From: a virus
Direction: 5' to 3' (one strand)
DNA length: 47,934 bases
IMG/VR virus record: IMGVR_UViG_3300023215_000876
Location: 1-47,934 of that record
The notes under the pieces were generated by a model. That model searched no databases, was not told the DNA's origin, and saw only the letters and a list, made by a program, of their open reading frames with translations. A program made the position numbers and the translations under genes. Of the stretch, positions 14,247-21,558 are shown piece by piece. Position 1 is the first letter of the stretch. Every line of letters starts with the position of its first letter.

Positions 14247-15163
14247 TGGAGGATACACTAGGTGAACACAAATTCCAAAAGTATATTGGTGGTAGACAAA
14301 TTGTTTGGGACGCATCCAGTTTTAGCACAGTGCAGGCCTGTCCCCAACTCTACCGATACAAACTCGAAGGCTATCGGTCCAAGGTAGAATCTATTGATCC
14401 CCTATGGGGTAGCGCCGTACATCGAGGAATGGAAGTCTTGGACACCCACCGGTTTTACGGCCACTCAAAGGATGAAGCCGTTTCAGACGCTGTTCAAACA
14501 ATTCTGGCTGAGTTTTCAGCCCTGGGACAGAGTACGGATAACAAGAAAAACATGGAAACGGCCATCCGCGCCATCGTCTGGAGAGGAGAAGAGTTCTATT
14601 CTACAGACCTCATGAAGATAGCCGCCCTCCCCAATGGGGACCCGGCGTTGGAAGTTAGGTTTGAGATACCCTTCCCTGGTACTGAGTTCAGAGTATCAGG
14701 GAAGATAGATAAGGTAGTGTGGTGGGAGAACGATCTCTATATTGTAGATACTAAAACCACTAAGTCAGGACTGGGTGATTGGTACTTCAACTACTTCGCC
14801 CCGGCGGTGCAGACTACCTGTTATATCTGGGCCACCAGGGATGTGTTAGGGATGCCAGTGAAGGGTTTCATTGTGGATGCCATCCAAACAGGAGTAAACT
14901 TCACTCGCTTTGGACGAGCCCCTTTCACTGTTACCCCTTCTCAGGTAGATGAGTGGCTTACTGACACAGCTATTACCTTAGGACAAGTTGAAAAGTATCA
15001 TGAGTTAGATCACTGGCCCCGCAACTTCAATTCTTGTGGGAACTATGGGGGCTGTGTTTTCAGGGGGGTTTGCCGTAATGATCGTAGTCATAGGTCGGCC
15101 TTCCTTGACGCGGACTTTAACTTCAAGCCCTACTTGGGTACACCATATCATGAGGAAACTTAA
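14246..15163 (+). CDS. Cas4/RecB-like PD-(D/E)XK nuclease with Fe-S cysteines
   Basis: A 305-residue protein. Motifs: GSAVHRG (His59), GKIDKV (Asp155) and IVDTKTT (Asp168, Lys170), the active site of RecB-like nucleases. Four cysteines (Cys32, Cys264, Cys270, Cys276) in the one-plus-three layout of Cas4 and AddB indicate a 4Fe-4S cluster tying the ends together. It would degrade or trim DNA ends in recombination or host-DNA breakdown. Together with phage IscU and an A-type carrier in the same transcription direction, this suggests the phage helps build its own cluster. Confidence 0.8.
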   Translation: MEDTLGEHKFQKYIGGRQIVWDASSFSTVQACPQLYRYKLEGYRSKVESIDPLWGSAVHRGMEVLDTHRFYGHSKDEAVSDAVQTILAEFSALGQSTDNKKNMETAIRAIVWRGEEFYSTDLMKIAALPNGDPALEVRFEIPFPGTEFRVSGKIDKVVWWENDLYIVDTKTTKSGLGDWYFNYFAPAVQTTCYIWATRDVLGMPVKGFIVDAIQTGVNFTRFGRAPFTVTPSQVDEWLTDTAITLGQVEKYHELDHWPRNFNSCGNYGGCVFRGVCRNDRSHRSAFLDADFNFKPYLGTPYHEET

Positions 15164-15198
15164 ATGGAAATAACTTATAATACAGGAGTTAATACATA

Positions 15199-15360
15199 AT
15201 GAGTTATATGTTGCCCTTACTGCTTATTTATTTTATTTGGCAGCTTATAAAACCAGCAAAAAACATCTTACGTACTCCTTTGTTTGGATGCTCTTTGGAT
15301 TATTATATTATTAAAGCATGTAAGCCAGACGAGAGGTTTAGTATGGAAAGATACCAGTAA
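15199..15360 (+). CDS. Small membrane protein, 53 aa
   Basis: ATG 15199 with GGAG upstream. The N-terminal 17 residues are strongly hydrophobic, then basic and amphipathic. Fills most of a gap between larger genes; function unknown. Confidence 0.4.
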   Translation: MSYMLPLLLIYFIWQLIKPAKNILRTPLFGCSLDYYIIKACKPDERFSMERYQ

Positions 15361-15396
15361 TTAACATCTTAGAGAGTAGAGCAGGAGGAATGTGTA

Positions 15397-15480
15397 ATGG
15401 AAGTAATTATAATATTCACTGTAATGGGTGCGATATGCGGGATATTTTTTGGTTCATCTAAGGAGAGAGAGAAGCCATAA
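15397..15480 (+). CDS. Tiny membrane peptide, 27 aa
   Basis: GGAGGA lies upstream of ATG 15397. One hydrophobic span (EVIIIFTVMGAICGIFF) followed by a charged tail. Supported by the ribosome-binding site and membrane-peptide composition only. Confidence 0.4.
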   Translation: MEVIIIFTVMGAICGIFFGSSKEREKP

Positions 15481-15496
15481 ACACCAAGGAGGGAAA

Positions 15497-15754
15497 TTGA
15501 ACAGAAATGATTGGTTAGAATACATTGGTGAGCACAGCGATGATGTCGAAGACAAGGACAAAATGATAGAACGACTCAAAGATGAAATCGTAGACATCAC
15601 ACACCCTGAGTTTGGTTCTATGTGGGATACGGTAAGGGAAGAGTGTGCAAAGGAGAGGGAGGCTTGTGCAAAAGTGGCAGATGACGAAGATGATCGCCGT
15701 CACGGTATAGCAAATAACATTTCCATCATCATCAGAGCGAGGGGAAATGAGTAG
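15497..15754 (+). CDS. Hypothetical acidic protein, 85 aa, TTG start
   Basis: TTG 15497 is the start best served by AAGGAGGG (15486-15493). The protein is acidic and helical. EECAKEREACAKVADDE is a common phage helix (cysteine- and alanine-rich, seen in many small phage proteins) of unknown role. Confidence 0.55.
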   Translation: MNRNDWLEYIGEHSDDVEDKDKMIERLKDEIVDITHPEFGSMWDTVREECAKEREACAKVADDEDDRRHGIANNISIIIRARGNE

Positions 15755-16001
15755 GGCCAAGCGCGAAAAGAAAGTCAAGCACACCTACCACAACCTAAAA
15801 TTTACAATGAAGGAACATAGGGAACTCAACGCCCTCAACCAAATGCATTCCCTATGGTACATCAGTGATGTTACCAAGGGTCAGCACGGCACAATAGTGG
15901 GAAGATTTAGGCTAATTACCTTGGCCGAAGTAGCATTGGATGCATTGAATAAGAGGTGGCCCCTCAGAAACAAGCGCAAATATATAAGGAGAAATCCATG
16001 A
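15747..16001 (+). CDS. Basic hypothetical protein, 84 aa
   Basis: ATGAG start overlapping the previous stop by 8 bases. Very Lys/Arg-rich at both ends. Possibly nucleic-acid binding; not recognised. Confidence 0.5.
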   Translation: MSRAKREKKVKHTYHNLKFTMKEHRELNALNQMHSLWYISDVTKGQHGTIVGRFRLITLAEVALDALNKRWPLRNKRKYIRRNP

Positions 16002-16219
16002 ATAGTGACTCACGGCTCAATATATTGGAGGAAAAGTTTGAGTGCTTAATGGACTGCCATAAGGACATACAAGACGCACTTAGCAATTTTGAGTCCTTGA
16101 TTGCACACTTTGACTCCGAAATACTCAACTTGAAAAGTAACGGATACGAATATGAGCCAAGAATGCGCATGGAACTAAAAGAGGAACTGGAACTGGAAGA
16201 GGAACTAGAAAATGAGTGA
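15998..16219 (+). CDS. Coiled-coil acidic protein, 73 aa
   Basis: Start at ATG 15998 has GGAGA 6 bases upstream. Long helix with heptads, ending in a Glu/Leu-rich tail. Overlaps the next gene by 8 bases. Confidence 0.55.
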   Translation: MNSDSRLNILEEKFECLMDCHKDIQDALSNFESLIAHFDSEILNLKSNGYEYEPRMRMELKEELELEEELENE

Positions 16220-16583
16220 CGTAATTGATTTCACACCTAAACTAAAAGAGAAACACCTCGATAAGATGATGGCCGAGGCCGCCGAAACTCCCGCCGCCGA
16301 GTGGACACCAATCCAGGCACTAGATCAAGCCCGTGAGTGGGCGGCGGCTCGGGGGGCAGACAAGTGTATTGTTATATGGACCGAGGCCCCACCCCCTGAT
16401 CCAGTTATAACCAAAGACGATGGCACAAGAGTTGTGCTTTCTGATGGCGTAGAGACCCCGACGGGTATGGTTGGACCAGTACAGTCTCAGTCAGTCTACT
16501 ACATGATCTCAAACATGGACCGATCAGACGCGCTCGCCCTAGTGGTACACCTTGGAAAGAAACTGATAACGGAGTGGTTTTAA
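16212..16583 (+). CDS. Hypothetical protein, 123 aa
   Basis: N-terminal acidic helix, then an alpha/beta region (CIVIWTEAPPPD, YYMISNMDRSDALALVVHL). Resembles small phage proteins of unknown function; one GGGGGCAG motif (16352) lies inside the gene. The stop overlaps the next start. Confidence 0.55.
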   Translation: MSDVIDFTPKLKEKHLDKMMAEAAETPAAEWTPIQALDQAREWAAARGADKCIVIWTEAPPPDPVITKDDGTRVVLSDGVETPTGMVGPVQSQSVYYMISNMDRSDALALVVHLGKKLITEWF

Positions 16584-16756
16584 TGACTAGAGTAAACGAT
16601 GTAGGAATGATTACAGAGGCTGTAGAAAAGTTAGCCCGCAGTATGGAAGTTTTAGATCTTGAGGAGTGCTTTATACGACATGAACTTGAGCATTACTTAA
16701 ATAAAGCACCTAAGGCAGAGGTAGAGCAGCTCATTATTGATTGGATGGGGAAATGA
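16583..16756 (+). CDS. Hypothetical helical protein, 57 aa
   Basis: Start ATG 16583 in a TAATG junction with the previous stop. Acidic helical protein (HELEHYLNKAP). Function unknown. Confidence 0.5.
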   Translation: MTRVNDVGMITEAVEKLARSMEVLDLEECFIRHELEHYLNKAPKAEVEQLIIDWMGK

Positions 16757-16941
16757 AGTACAGAATTATCGATGATGGAAGTAGGTTTTGGGACGTACCC
16801 ATCCGAATAGAAGAACTGTGCACAGTAACCGGTTGGAATTTTAAAGGTTGTTTCTTCACATACTGGGGCGCTCGCCACGGTTTAAAGAAGCTAATGAAGC
16901 TACCTAAAGAAAAGATTGTGCTGTATGAGACAGAGAATTGA
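16753..16941 (+). CDS. Hypothetical protein, 62 aa
   Basis: ATGA overlap at 16753. Contains aromatic-rich WDVPIRIEELCTVTGW; no recognised family. Its stop overlaps the TTG start of the cyclotransferase-like gene. Confidence 0.5.
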   Translation: MKYRIIDDGSRFWDVPIRIEELCTVTGWNFKGCFFTYWGARHGLKKLMKLPKEKIVLYETEN

Positions 16942-17342
16942 AAAAGATATTTGTTTATGGTACACTTAAGAATGGTTACCCTCTAAACAGTTGGTTAGAG
17001 AGGGAGGAACTATTGGACCCCGACTATATCACCCACGAAGCTCACTACGATCTCTATGATCTTGGGGGAGCTCCCGGTATGAAGTGGGTGGGTGATGGAG
17101 GCTATCAGATACGGGGCGAAGTGTGGAGTATGAACGATTTGACCGAGAACAATCTGGGCCTTGTTGAGGGGAGCGCATACAAGTTACGCCACCTGCCCCC
17201 CGATCCAAACCTACACTTTTTTGAGTTCCAATATCTTGGAAAATTTATACCACCAATAGGCCATAGATTAAAGGAGTGGACATGGTCGAGTTACAGGTCT
17301 ATCGAGACGGAAAGCGAGAGGGGTCTATCAAGATTAACATAG
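16938..17342 (+). CDS. Gamma-glutamylcyclotransferase-like (GGCT/AIG2 fold) protein
   Basis: Starts TTG 16938 in a TTGA overlap. The opening KKIFVYGTLKNGYPLN is the signature YGTLxxG of the fold. GGAPGMKWVG and a GEVW strand carrying the candidate catalytic Glu follow. Family members cleave gamma-glutamyl amines to pyroglutamate. In amidoligase pathways such enzymes can trim gamma-glutamyl products, which fits the two amidoligases upstream. The C-terminal 20 residues overlap the next gene by 61 bases. At 134 residues the length is typical. Confidence 0.75.
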   Translation: MKKIFVYGTLKNGYPLNSWLEREELLDPDYITHEAHYDLYDLGGAPGMKWVGDGGYQIRGEVWSMNDLTENNLGLVEGSAYKLRHLPPDPNLHFFEFQYLGKFIPPIGHRLKEWTWSSYRSIETESERGLSRLT

Positions 17343-17449
17343 ACTTCTTCGATTTACAAAAAGGGCTGACAGTCCCCGTCAAGAATGAGATGGGAATCAT
17401 TCAGTTCCGAGCCAGAAGGGGGTTTATCGTTGAAATAATGCACAACTAG
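17282..17449 (+). CDS. Small hypothetical protein, 55 aa
   Basis: AGGAG lies about 6 bases before ATG 17282, inside the end of the cyclotransferase-like gene. Basic N-terminal half, beta-like. Ends two bases before the promoter at 17452. Confidence 0.5.
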   Translation: MVELQVYRDGKREGSIKINIDFFDLQKGLTVPVKNEMGIIQFRARRGFIVEIMHN

Positions 17450-17451
17450 GC

Positions 17452-17480
17452 TTGACAAAATATTAAAAGCGGCGTATAAT
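17452..17480 (+). promoter_or_regulatory. Perfect consensus promoter before the replication block
   Basis: TTGACA (17452-17457), 17-base spacer, TATAAT (17475-17480). The predicted leader of about 47 bases carries AAGGAGG before the ATPase start at 17534. Confidence 0.9.
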
Positions 17481-17533
17481 GGGAGGACATAAAGCGTTGA
17501 ACTACGCCAAACCGTTCATTATAAGGAGGGCTC

Positions 17534-18316
17534 ATGCCCGCATATACCGATCACACCGTGGGGTCGAGAACTAAACTCCTTCTCTGTGGAGATTCAGGTT
17601 CCGGTAAGACCTCATCCCTCGCCACATTAGCCAACGCAGGCTACAATCTCAGGATCGCAGACTTTGATGCCGGTCTAGATGTTCTAGGAAACTATCTAGA
17701 GGGTGATGCTGCGTCCCGAGTACACTATGTTACACTTCGTGACTCTATGAAAAACGCAACAGCCTTCCAGGATTTTTCCAAGCTGCTCACTATAGGCTGG
17801 GAAGATTTTGGATTGCCCAAAGATTGGGGAGATAATGATGTCCTGGTTATCGACAGCCTTACATTCCTTGCGAACTCAGCTATGCGTCGGATACTCCAAC
17901 GAGACGGAAAGAAATTCACAGACCAGCCCGCCATCCAACACTGGGGGGAGGCAGGGAGGGACATTGAACTTCTCATTCAGTGGCTTACATCCGATGAACT
18001 ACCATGTAACTTGGTCGTCACCACACATGTCCAATATTATGATGAGCCAGGGGGAGGTAGTCGGGCCTATCCAGTGGCTCTCGGACGGAAGCTTCCGACT
18101 ATTATTGGACGATACTTTAATACGGTACTTCGCATCGATGTTAAACCGTCAAAAACAGGAGGGTCCCGCATCCTAAGGACTGCCAGTGATTACAAAATGG
18201 ACCTCAAAAATCCAGCACCAAAACAAATAGACCCCGAGGTTGACTTAGACCTCAACCTCATATTCAAGGGCATACAACAACGTGCCAAAAATTCTACCAA
18301 CCAGAAAAAGGAGTAA
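17534..18316 (+). CDS. Sak4-like RecA-family ATPase
   Basis: Walker A GDSGSGKTS (residues 19-27) and a Walker B strand DVLVIDS (about 102-108) followed by a VVTTHV sensor strand identify a phage RecA/Rad51-like AAA_24 ATPase of the Sak4 group, 260 residues. Sak4 proteins promote single-strand annealing or recombination together with a phage SSB, which is the next gene. Own promoter at 17452; strong AAGGAGG. Confidence 0.8.
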   Translation: MPAYTDHTVGSRTKLLLCGDSGSGKTSSLATLANAGYNLRIADFDAGLDVLGNYLEGDAASRVHYVTLRDSMKNATAFQDFSKLLTIGWEDFGLPKDWGDNDVLVIDSLTFLANSAMRRILQRDGKKFTDQPAIQHWGEAGRDIELLIQWLTSDELPCNLVVTTHVQYYDEPGGGSRAYPVALGRKLPTIIGRYFNTVLRIDVKPSKTGGSRILRTASDYKMDLKNPAPKQIDPEVDLDLNLIFKGIQQRAKNSTNQKKE

Positions 18317-18319
18317 TAT

Positions 18320-18778
18320 ATGGTTGATCTTTCTAACTTCGTTTCTATGTCGTTCGGGGCTGTTCCCGAGCAGAAGCTGCTAGCTGAGGGCATCTATGAG
18401 ATGGTCATCAGTGGGTACTATGATACCCAGTATGAGAAGGACGGTGAGACCCGGACTATCATTAACATCCGTCTCAAGGCCGCAGAGGTTGTTGAAGCAG
18501 ACTTTGAGGAGGAGGACCTTGACGTGTCGGAGCCTGTGCGTATGACCTTCTTCTGTACCGGTCCGGCCCTTGCTCAGAAGAGTCCGGTGATTTCTGTTCG
18601 TGCCTTTGTGCGGGATATTCTTGACCTGTCTACTGATGAGGTGGACCAGCTGGATGTTGGCCCCGCACTAGAGATGTTGACTGGTCGCCGCTTCCGTGCA
18701 GTCCTTCGCCATGAGATGGGCGGGAAAAACAAGGACGTGAAGGAAGCCAAGGTTGCGAAGATTCTCGAAGTAGTTTAA
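18320..18778 (+). CDS. Probable single-stranded DNA-binding protein
   Basis: A 152-residue protein directly after the Sak4-like ATPase (AGGAG before ATG 18320) and ending at a terminator. The N-terminal LLAEGIYEMVISGYYDTQ and following strands resemble the OB-type phage SSB/DUF669-like proteins that accompany Sak4. Acidic middle (DFEEEDLDV). The family call rests mainly on context. Confidence 0.55.
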   Translation: MVDLSNFVSMSFGAVPEQKLLAEGIYEMVISGYYDTQYEKDGETRTIINIRLKAAEVVEADFEEEDLDVSEPVRMTFFCTGPALAQKSPVISVRAFVRDILDLSTDEVDQLDVGPALEMLTGRRFRAVLRHEMGGKNKDVKEAKVAKILEVV

Positions 18779-18791
18779 CTCTGGGGGGAGG

Positions 18792-18827
18792 AGAGGGGTC
18801 CTTTCAGAAGGGGACCCCTCTTTCATT
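18792..18827 (+). terminator. Strong rightward terminator
   Basis: AGAGGGGTCC (18792-18801) pairs perfectly with GGACCCCTCT (18812-18821), followed by TTTCATTT. It ends the Sak4-SSB unit, yet the next gene starts only 11 bases after the stem. Confidence 0.85.
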
Positions 18828-18831
18828 TGCC

Positions 18832-19905
18832 ATGAGCACATCATTAGTATTAAATCCTGTCGGCCCTCATCTACCCACCTCAAATCCTAGTCGCCTCGCA
18901 TTTGTGGGGGAAGCCCCCGGTGCGCAAGAGATTATGGCAGGGGAACCTTTCGTAGGTAAGGCTGGGGAGGAGTTCAATCGGTGGCTCCATCATGCTGGAC
19001 TCAAGCGTGAGGAACACCTCATCACCAACGTCTTCAAGTACAAACCGGTACAAAACAAGATTGCAACTTTCTTTGTCAAGAAAACTGCGGCCAAGAGGAT
19101 AGAGGGATGGAAGCCTCTGTTTCCGTACCATTCCACCCAAGGGTTTTGTATACAAGAGAGGGAGCCTGATCTACTCATACTAAGGGAGGAGTTAAGAAGT
19201 GCCAACATCAAAGTCGTGGTCGGAATGGGAGCAACAGCGCTATGGGCTTTTACAGGCCTATCAAAAATCACTGCTCACCGGGGAACTATTTTCACTTCGG
19301 AGTTCTTTGACAGAATACTGTTCATACCCACTTTCCATCCCTCATATATCCAACGCGGGAACTTCGACAAGCGGTCCTTTGTTATGGCCGATATTCTCAA
19401 AGCCAAAGGAGAACTAGACTCTGACGCAGTGACTTATACTGAGCGGGAGATACGAACCGAACCCACCTTTGATGATGCTTTATATGAGTTGGGAATGATG
19501 GTAGGTATTGAAGAGCCTATAGCCTGTGATATTGAGACAGGCTGGGATCAGATAACTTGCATAGCTTTTTCACCTACCCCAACTCAGTCATTAGTAATCC
19601 CTTTCTGGGACAGTAGTAAGCCAAACAATTGTTACTGGGACTCGGAACTGCGCGAAACCATGGTGTGGGATTCAGTTAAGGCTTTACTTGAAAGTGATAC
19701 CACTTTCATCTTTCACAACGGGGCCTATGATATCATGTGGCTCAAGGAACGAATGGGCATCAATGTCCACACCCCCTTTGAAGACACCATGCATATGCAC
19801 CACGCGATGCAACCTGAATTACCCAAGGCCCTCGGGGTTTTAGGATCATTGTACACCAAGGAAGCTAGCTGGAAACATTTGGTCAAACACGTAGAGGAGA
19901 AATGA
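18832..19905 (+). CDS. UDG-like domain fused to N-part of PolA 3'-5' exonuclease
   Basis: Residues 20-190 carry family-4-type uracil-DNA glycosylase motifs: FVGEAPG (24-30), PFVGKAG (39-45) and HPSYIQR (169-175). The usual Fe-S cysteines are absent. Residues about 225-357 are the start of a DnaQ-like proofreading domain: CDIETG (Asp233, Glu235) and FHNGAYD (Asn296, Asp300). The third motif (YxxxD) is missing and instead opens the polymerase gene at 21536. Phage PolAs with N-terminal UDG-like domains are known (SPO1); here the protein is cut inside the exonuclease domain. No ribosome-binding site is visible between the terminator and ATG 18832. Confidence 0.8.
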   Translation: MSTSLVLNPVGPHLPTSNPSRLAFVGEAPGAQEIMAGEPFVGKAGEEFNRWLHHAGLKREEHLITNVFKYKPVQNKIATFFVKKTAAKRIEGWKPLFPYHSTQGFCIQEREPDLLILREELRSANIKVVVGMGATALWAFTGLSKITAHRGTIFTSEFFDRILFIPTFHPSYIQRGNFDKRSFVMADILKAKGELDSDAVTYTEREIRTEPTFDDALYELGMMVGIEEPIACDIETGWDQITCIAFSPTPTQSLVIPFWDSSKPNNCYWDSELRETMVWDSVKALLESDTTFIFHNGAYDIMWLKERMGINVHTPFEDTMHMHHAMQPELPKALGVLGSLYTKEASWKHLVKHVEEK

Positions 19906-20180
19906 TGTTAAGAATAACGCTTGAACTAACTGATCGAACCTTAGGGCCTGTCCTAGCTACAAAGAGTGTAGCAGTAGACGGATTCTATATAATCGTTATG
20001 TCTGACGGAACAAAGTTGAGCACCCCTATGAACCGCATTGTGGTAATTAAGGAGGAACCGGTTGATGTCTCAAACACCAATGATGTCCGCTCTGGAAACA
20101 GTGACAAGACAGCTGTCGTTCTGGGTGATAGCGGCAACGTTCAGTCTCTGGTGGATACCGGAAGTGGCCCCGACTCTTAA
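19905..20180 (+). CDS. Hypothetical protein, 91 aa
   Basis: Starts at the second ATG of an ATGATG after GAGGAG (19894-19899), overlapping the exonuclease-part stop. The first half is beta-like; the second half is polar and overlaps the membrane-protein gene by 116 bases. First gene of the cassette that separates the two polymerase parts. Confidence 0.5.
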   Translation: MLRITLELTDRTLGPVLATKSVAVDGFYIIVMSDGTKLSTPMNRIVVIKEEPVDVSNTNDVRSGNSDKTAVVLGDSGNVQSLVDTGSGPDS

Positions 20181-20265
20181 GGCCGCTCTCTGGATTAACT
20201 GGCCCTACCTATTGATGGCATTTGGGTGGGGGTATATAGTGAGGCGGGGATTCAATAAGCTGTGA
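20065..20265 (+). CDS. Two-span small membrane protein, 66 aa (holin-like)
   Basis: GGAGG (20051-20055) serves ATG 20065. Two hydrophobic segments (about 19-33 and 44-60) and a basic C-terminus RRGFNK give a small-holin-like topology. It is immediately followed by a predicted lipoprotein, a pairing reminiscent of lysis cassettes. Early location is unusual for lysis; other membrane roles are possible. Confidence 0.5.
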   Translation: MSQTPMMSALETVTRQLSFWVIAATFSLWWIPEVAPTLKAALWINWPYLLMAFGWGYIVRRGFNKL

Positions 20266-20348
20266 AGTATCTATCACTTCTCCTACTAAGTGGATGCGCC
20301 TTCCTCCCTGCCCCCTTTTCCCAACTGTCTAATATAATCAATGCCTAA
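20262..20348 (+). CDS. Very short predicted lipoprotein, 28 aa
   Basis: GTG 20262 in a GTGA overlap. The 28-residue product has a textbook lipoprotein signal (LLLLSGC, Cys12) and a mature part of only 17 residues with two prolines. It could be an Rz1-like outer spanin in miniature, or a decoy; no inner spanin is seen next to it. Confidence 0.5.
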   Translation: MKYLSLLLLSGCAFLPAPFSQLSNIINA

Positions 20349-20387
20349 CAATTAATGGCTGAATATGTAGAGGATATAAAATAAGAT

Positions 20388-20714
20388 ATGGATATTACAA
20401 TTTCTGATAATGCGGCGAAGCGTATCTCTGAGCTAGTCGCCAAGGATGGAAGGTCTGAACTAATGCTTAGAGTCTTAATCTCTGGCGGTGGGTGCTCGGG
20501 CTTCACATGTGAATTTAGTCTAGAAGAGAAACAGACTAACCTAGACATAGAATTTATACATCAGGGCAGCAAGGTCGTTGTGGATATGGTGTCTCTGGGT
20601 TATGTTAAGGGTTCAGAGTTAGACTTCGTAGATGAAGTTATGGGATCGTATTTCTCCCTCAAAAATCCTAATGCCAAATCTACCTGTGGATGTGGTGCTT
20701 CCTTTGCTGTATGA
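20388..20714 (+). CDS. A-type Fe-S carrier (ErpA/IscA/HesB family)
   Basis: A 108-residue full-length A-type carrier. The three conserved cysteines are present: GGGCSGF (Cys36) and STCGCG (Cys100, Cys102), the C-terminal form closest to ErpA. It receives Fe-S clusters from a scaffold and delivers them to target proteins. The phage also encodes IscU at 27034 and a Cas4-like Fe-S nuclease at 14246. Ribosome-binding site weak (GAGGAT at distance). It lies within the cassette splitting the polymerase. Confidence 0.9.
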   Translation: MDITISDNAAKRISELVAKDGRSELMLRVLISGGGCSGFTCEFSLEEKQTNLDIEFIHQGSKVVVDMVSLGYVKGSELDFVDEVMGSYFSLKNPNAKSTCGCGASFAV

Positions 20715-20747
20715 AAACGTCAAAATTTACTAAAAATTTCTGGAGAC

Positions 20748-20776
20748 TTGACGGGTTTTGAAATCCATGGTATAAT
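20748..20776 (+). promoter_or_regulatory. Consensus promoter TTGACG-17-TATAAT, leaderless type
   Basis: TTGACG (20748-20753), 17-base spacer, TATAAT (20771-20776), then six bases to ATG 20783, so the message should start at or next to the start codon. It drives the polymerase-half transcript. Confidence 0.85.
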
Positions 20777-20782
20777 CTCTGG

Positions 20783-21067
20783 ATGAAGAGACCTTATATA
20801 TTCTCACAGATTCCCATTCCGCCGGGTACAATTCAGGTGGAGAAAGAGATTAGACTTTGGCGAGCTGTCCTTGACCAAGCGTTACAAGACTACCTGCATG
20901 ATCCTGTAACAGCAGAGGAAGAGGAGATTAAGGAGGTCGCTAAAGTTTGGCTGCGGGGAGACACGGATTACTTTCATCAGATATGTGAGAGGGCTATGCT
21001 TAGTAAGAGAGAGGTGATGATACGCATTGAATACAAGATTGGAAACTTATGGGAGTTATATAGGTAA
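20783..21067 (+). CDS. Hypothetical phage protein, 94 aa, predicted leaderless
   Basis: First gene after the promoter at 20748. The pattern LWRAVLDQALQDYLH followed by AKVWLRGDTDYFHQICERA resembles a small helical domain common in phage replication or packaging regions, of unknown role. Ends in TAATG with the next gene. Confidence 0.6.
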   Translation: MKRPYIFSQIPIPPGTIQVEKEIRLWRAVLDQALQDYLHDPVTAEEEEIKEVAKVWLRGDTDYFHQICERAMLSKREVMIRIEYKIGNLWELYR

Positions 21068-21558
21068 TGGCATATGACTGGGACTACGGCGATGCATGGG
21101 ATACGGACTACAATATACCCGGTCCTGATCCTGAGAACCCTACATTAGGATCAATTACGTTTACAGAAGAGAGCGTAGGTACTGAACCCACTGGCTTCAG
21201 TTCAGACTACTACCAGTTACCGGATAATGCAACTGAACTCCAAGACCTAATTGAATACAAGGAAATGAACTTTGCGCTTGGAAATATCTTCAAGGCTTGC
21301 TACCGATGTGGCTCAACTAAGACACCTATCTATGATCTTGAAAAGATTCTATGGTTTGCAGAAAGAGAACTCGAAAGACTTCATCCAGAAGCTATCCGCT
21401 GCGACATCCCCGAAGACGCTACGGAAGAGGATATCCCGGCCATCGCAGACCGAATAGCAAAAGAGATTCAGATAAAATTAGACAAGCGTATTGTAAACGA
21501 GACATCCGATAAGTTGATAGGATTTAGAGGGGCCTATGCAGGTAAGGAAAAATACTGA
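21067..21558 (+). CDS. DUF3310-like protein, 163 aa
   Basis: The stretch ELQDLIEYKEMNFALGNIFK plus CYRCGS and DLEKILWFAERELERL (about residues 58-100) matches the DUF3310 pattern found in many phages, sometimes attached to nucleotide-metabolism enzymes. The C-terminal region is acidic. It overlaps the polymerase gene by 23 bases, so the two are translationally coupled. Confidence 0.65.
   Translation: MAYDWDYGDAWDTDYNIPGPDPENPTLGSITFTEESVGTEPTGFSSDYYQLPDNATELQDLIEYKEMNFALGNIFKACYRCGSTKTPIYDLEKILWFAERELERLHPEAIRCDIPEDATEEDIPAIADRIAKEIQIKLDKRIVNETSDKLIGFRGAYAGKEKY

Noticed and set aside
15164-15199. An 11-residue peptide directly after the nuclease gene
   Set aside because: Too short to support without expression data; it could be a leader for the 15199 gene.
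19903-21535. Group I intron or intein explaining the split polymerase
   Set aside because: The interval holds several ordinary genes with ribosome-binding sites, overlaps and its own promoter; no intein or splice-like ends are visible on either side.
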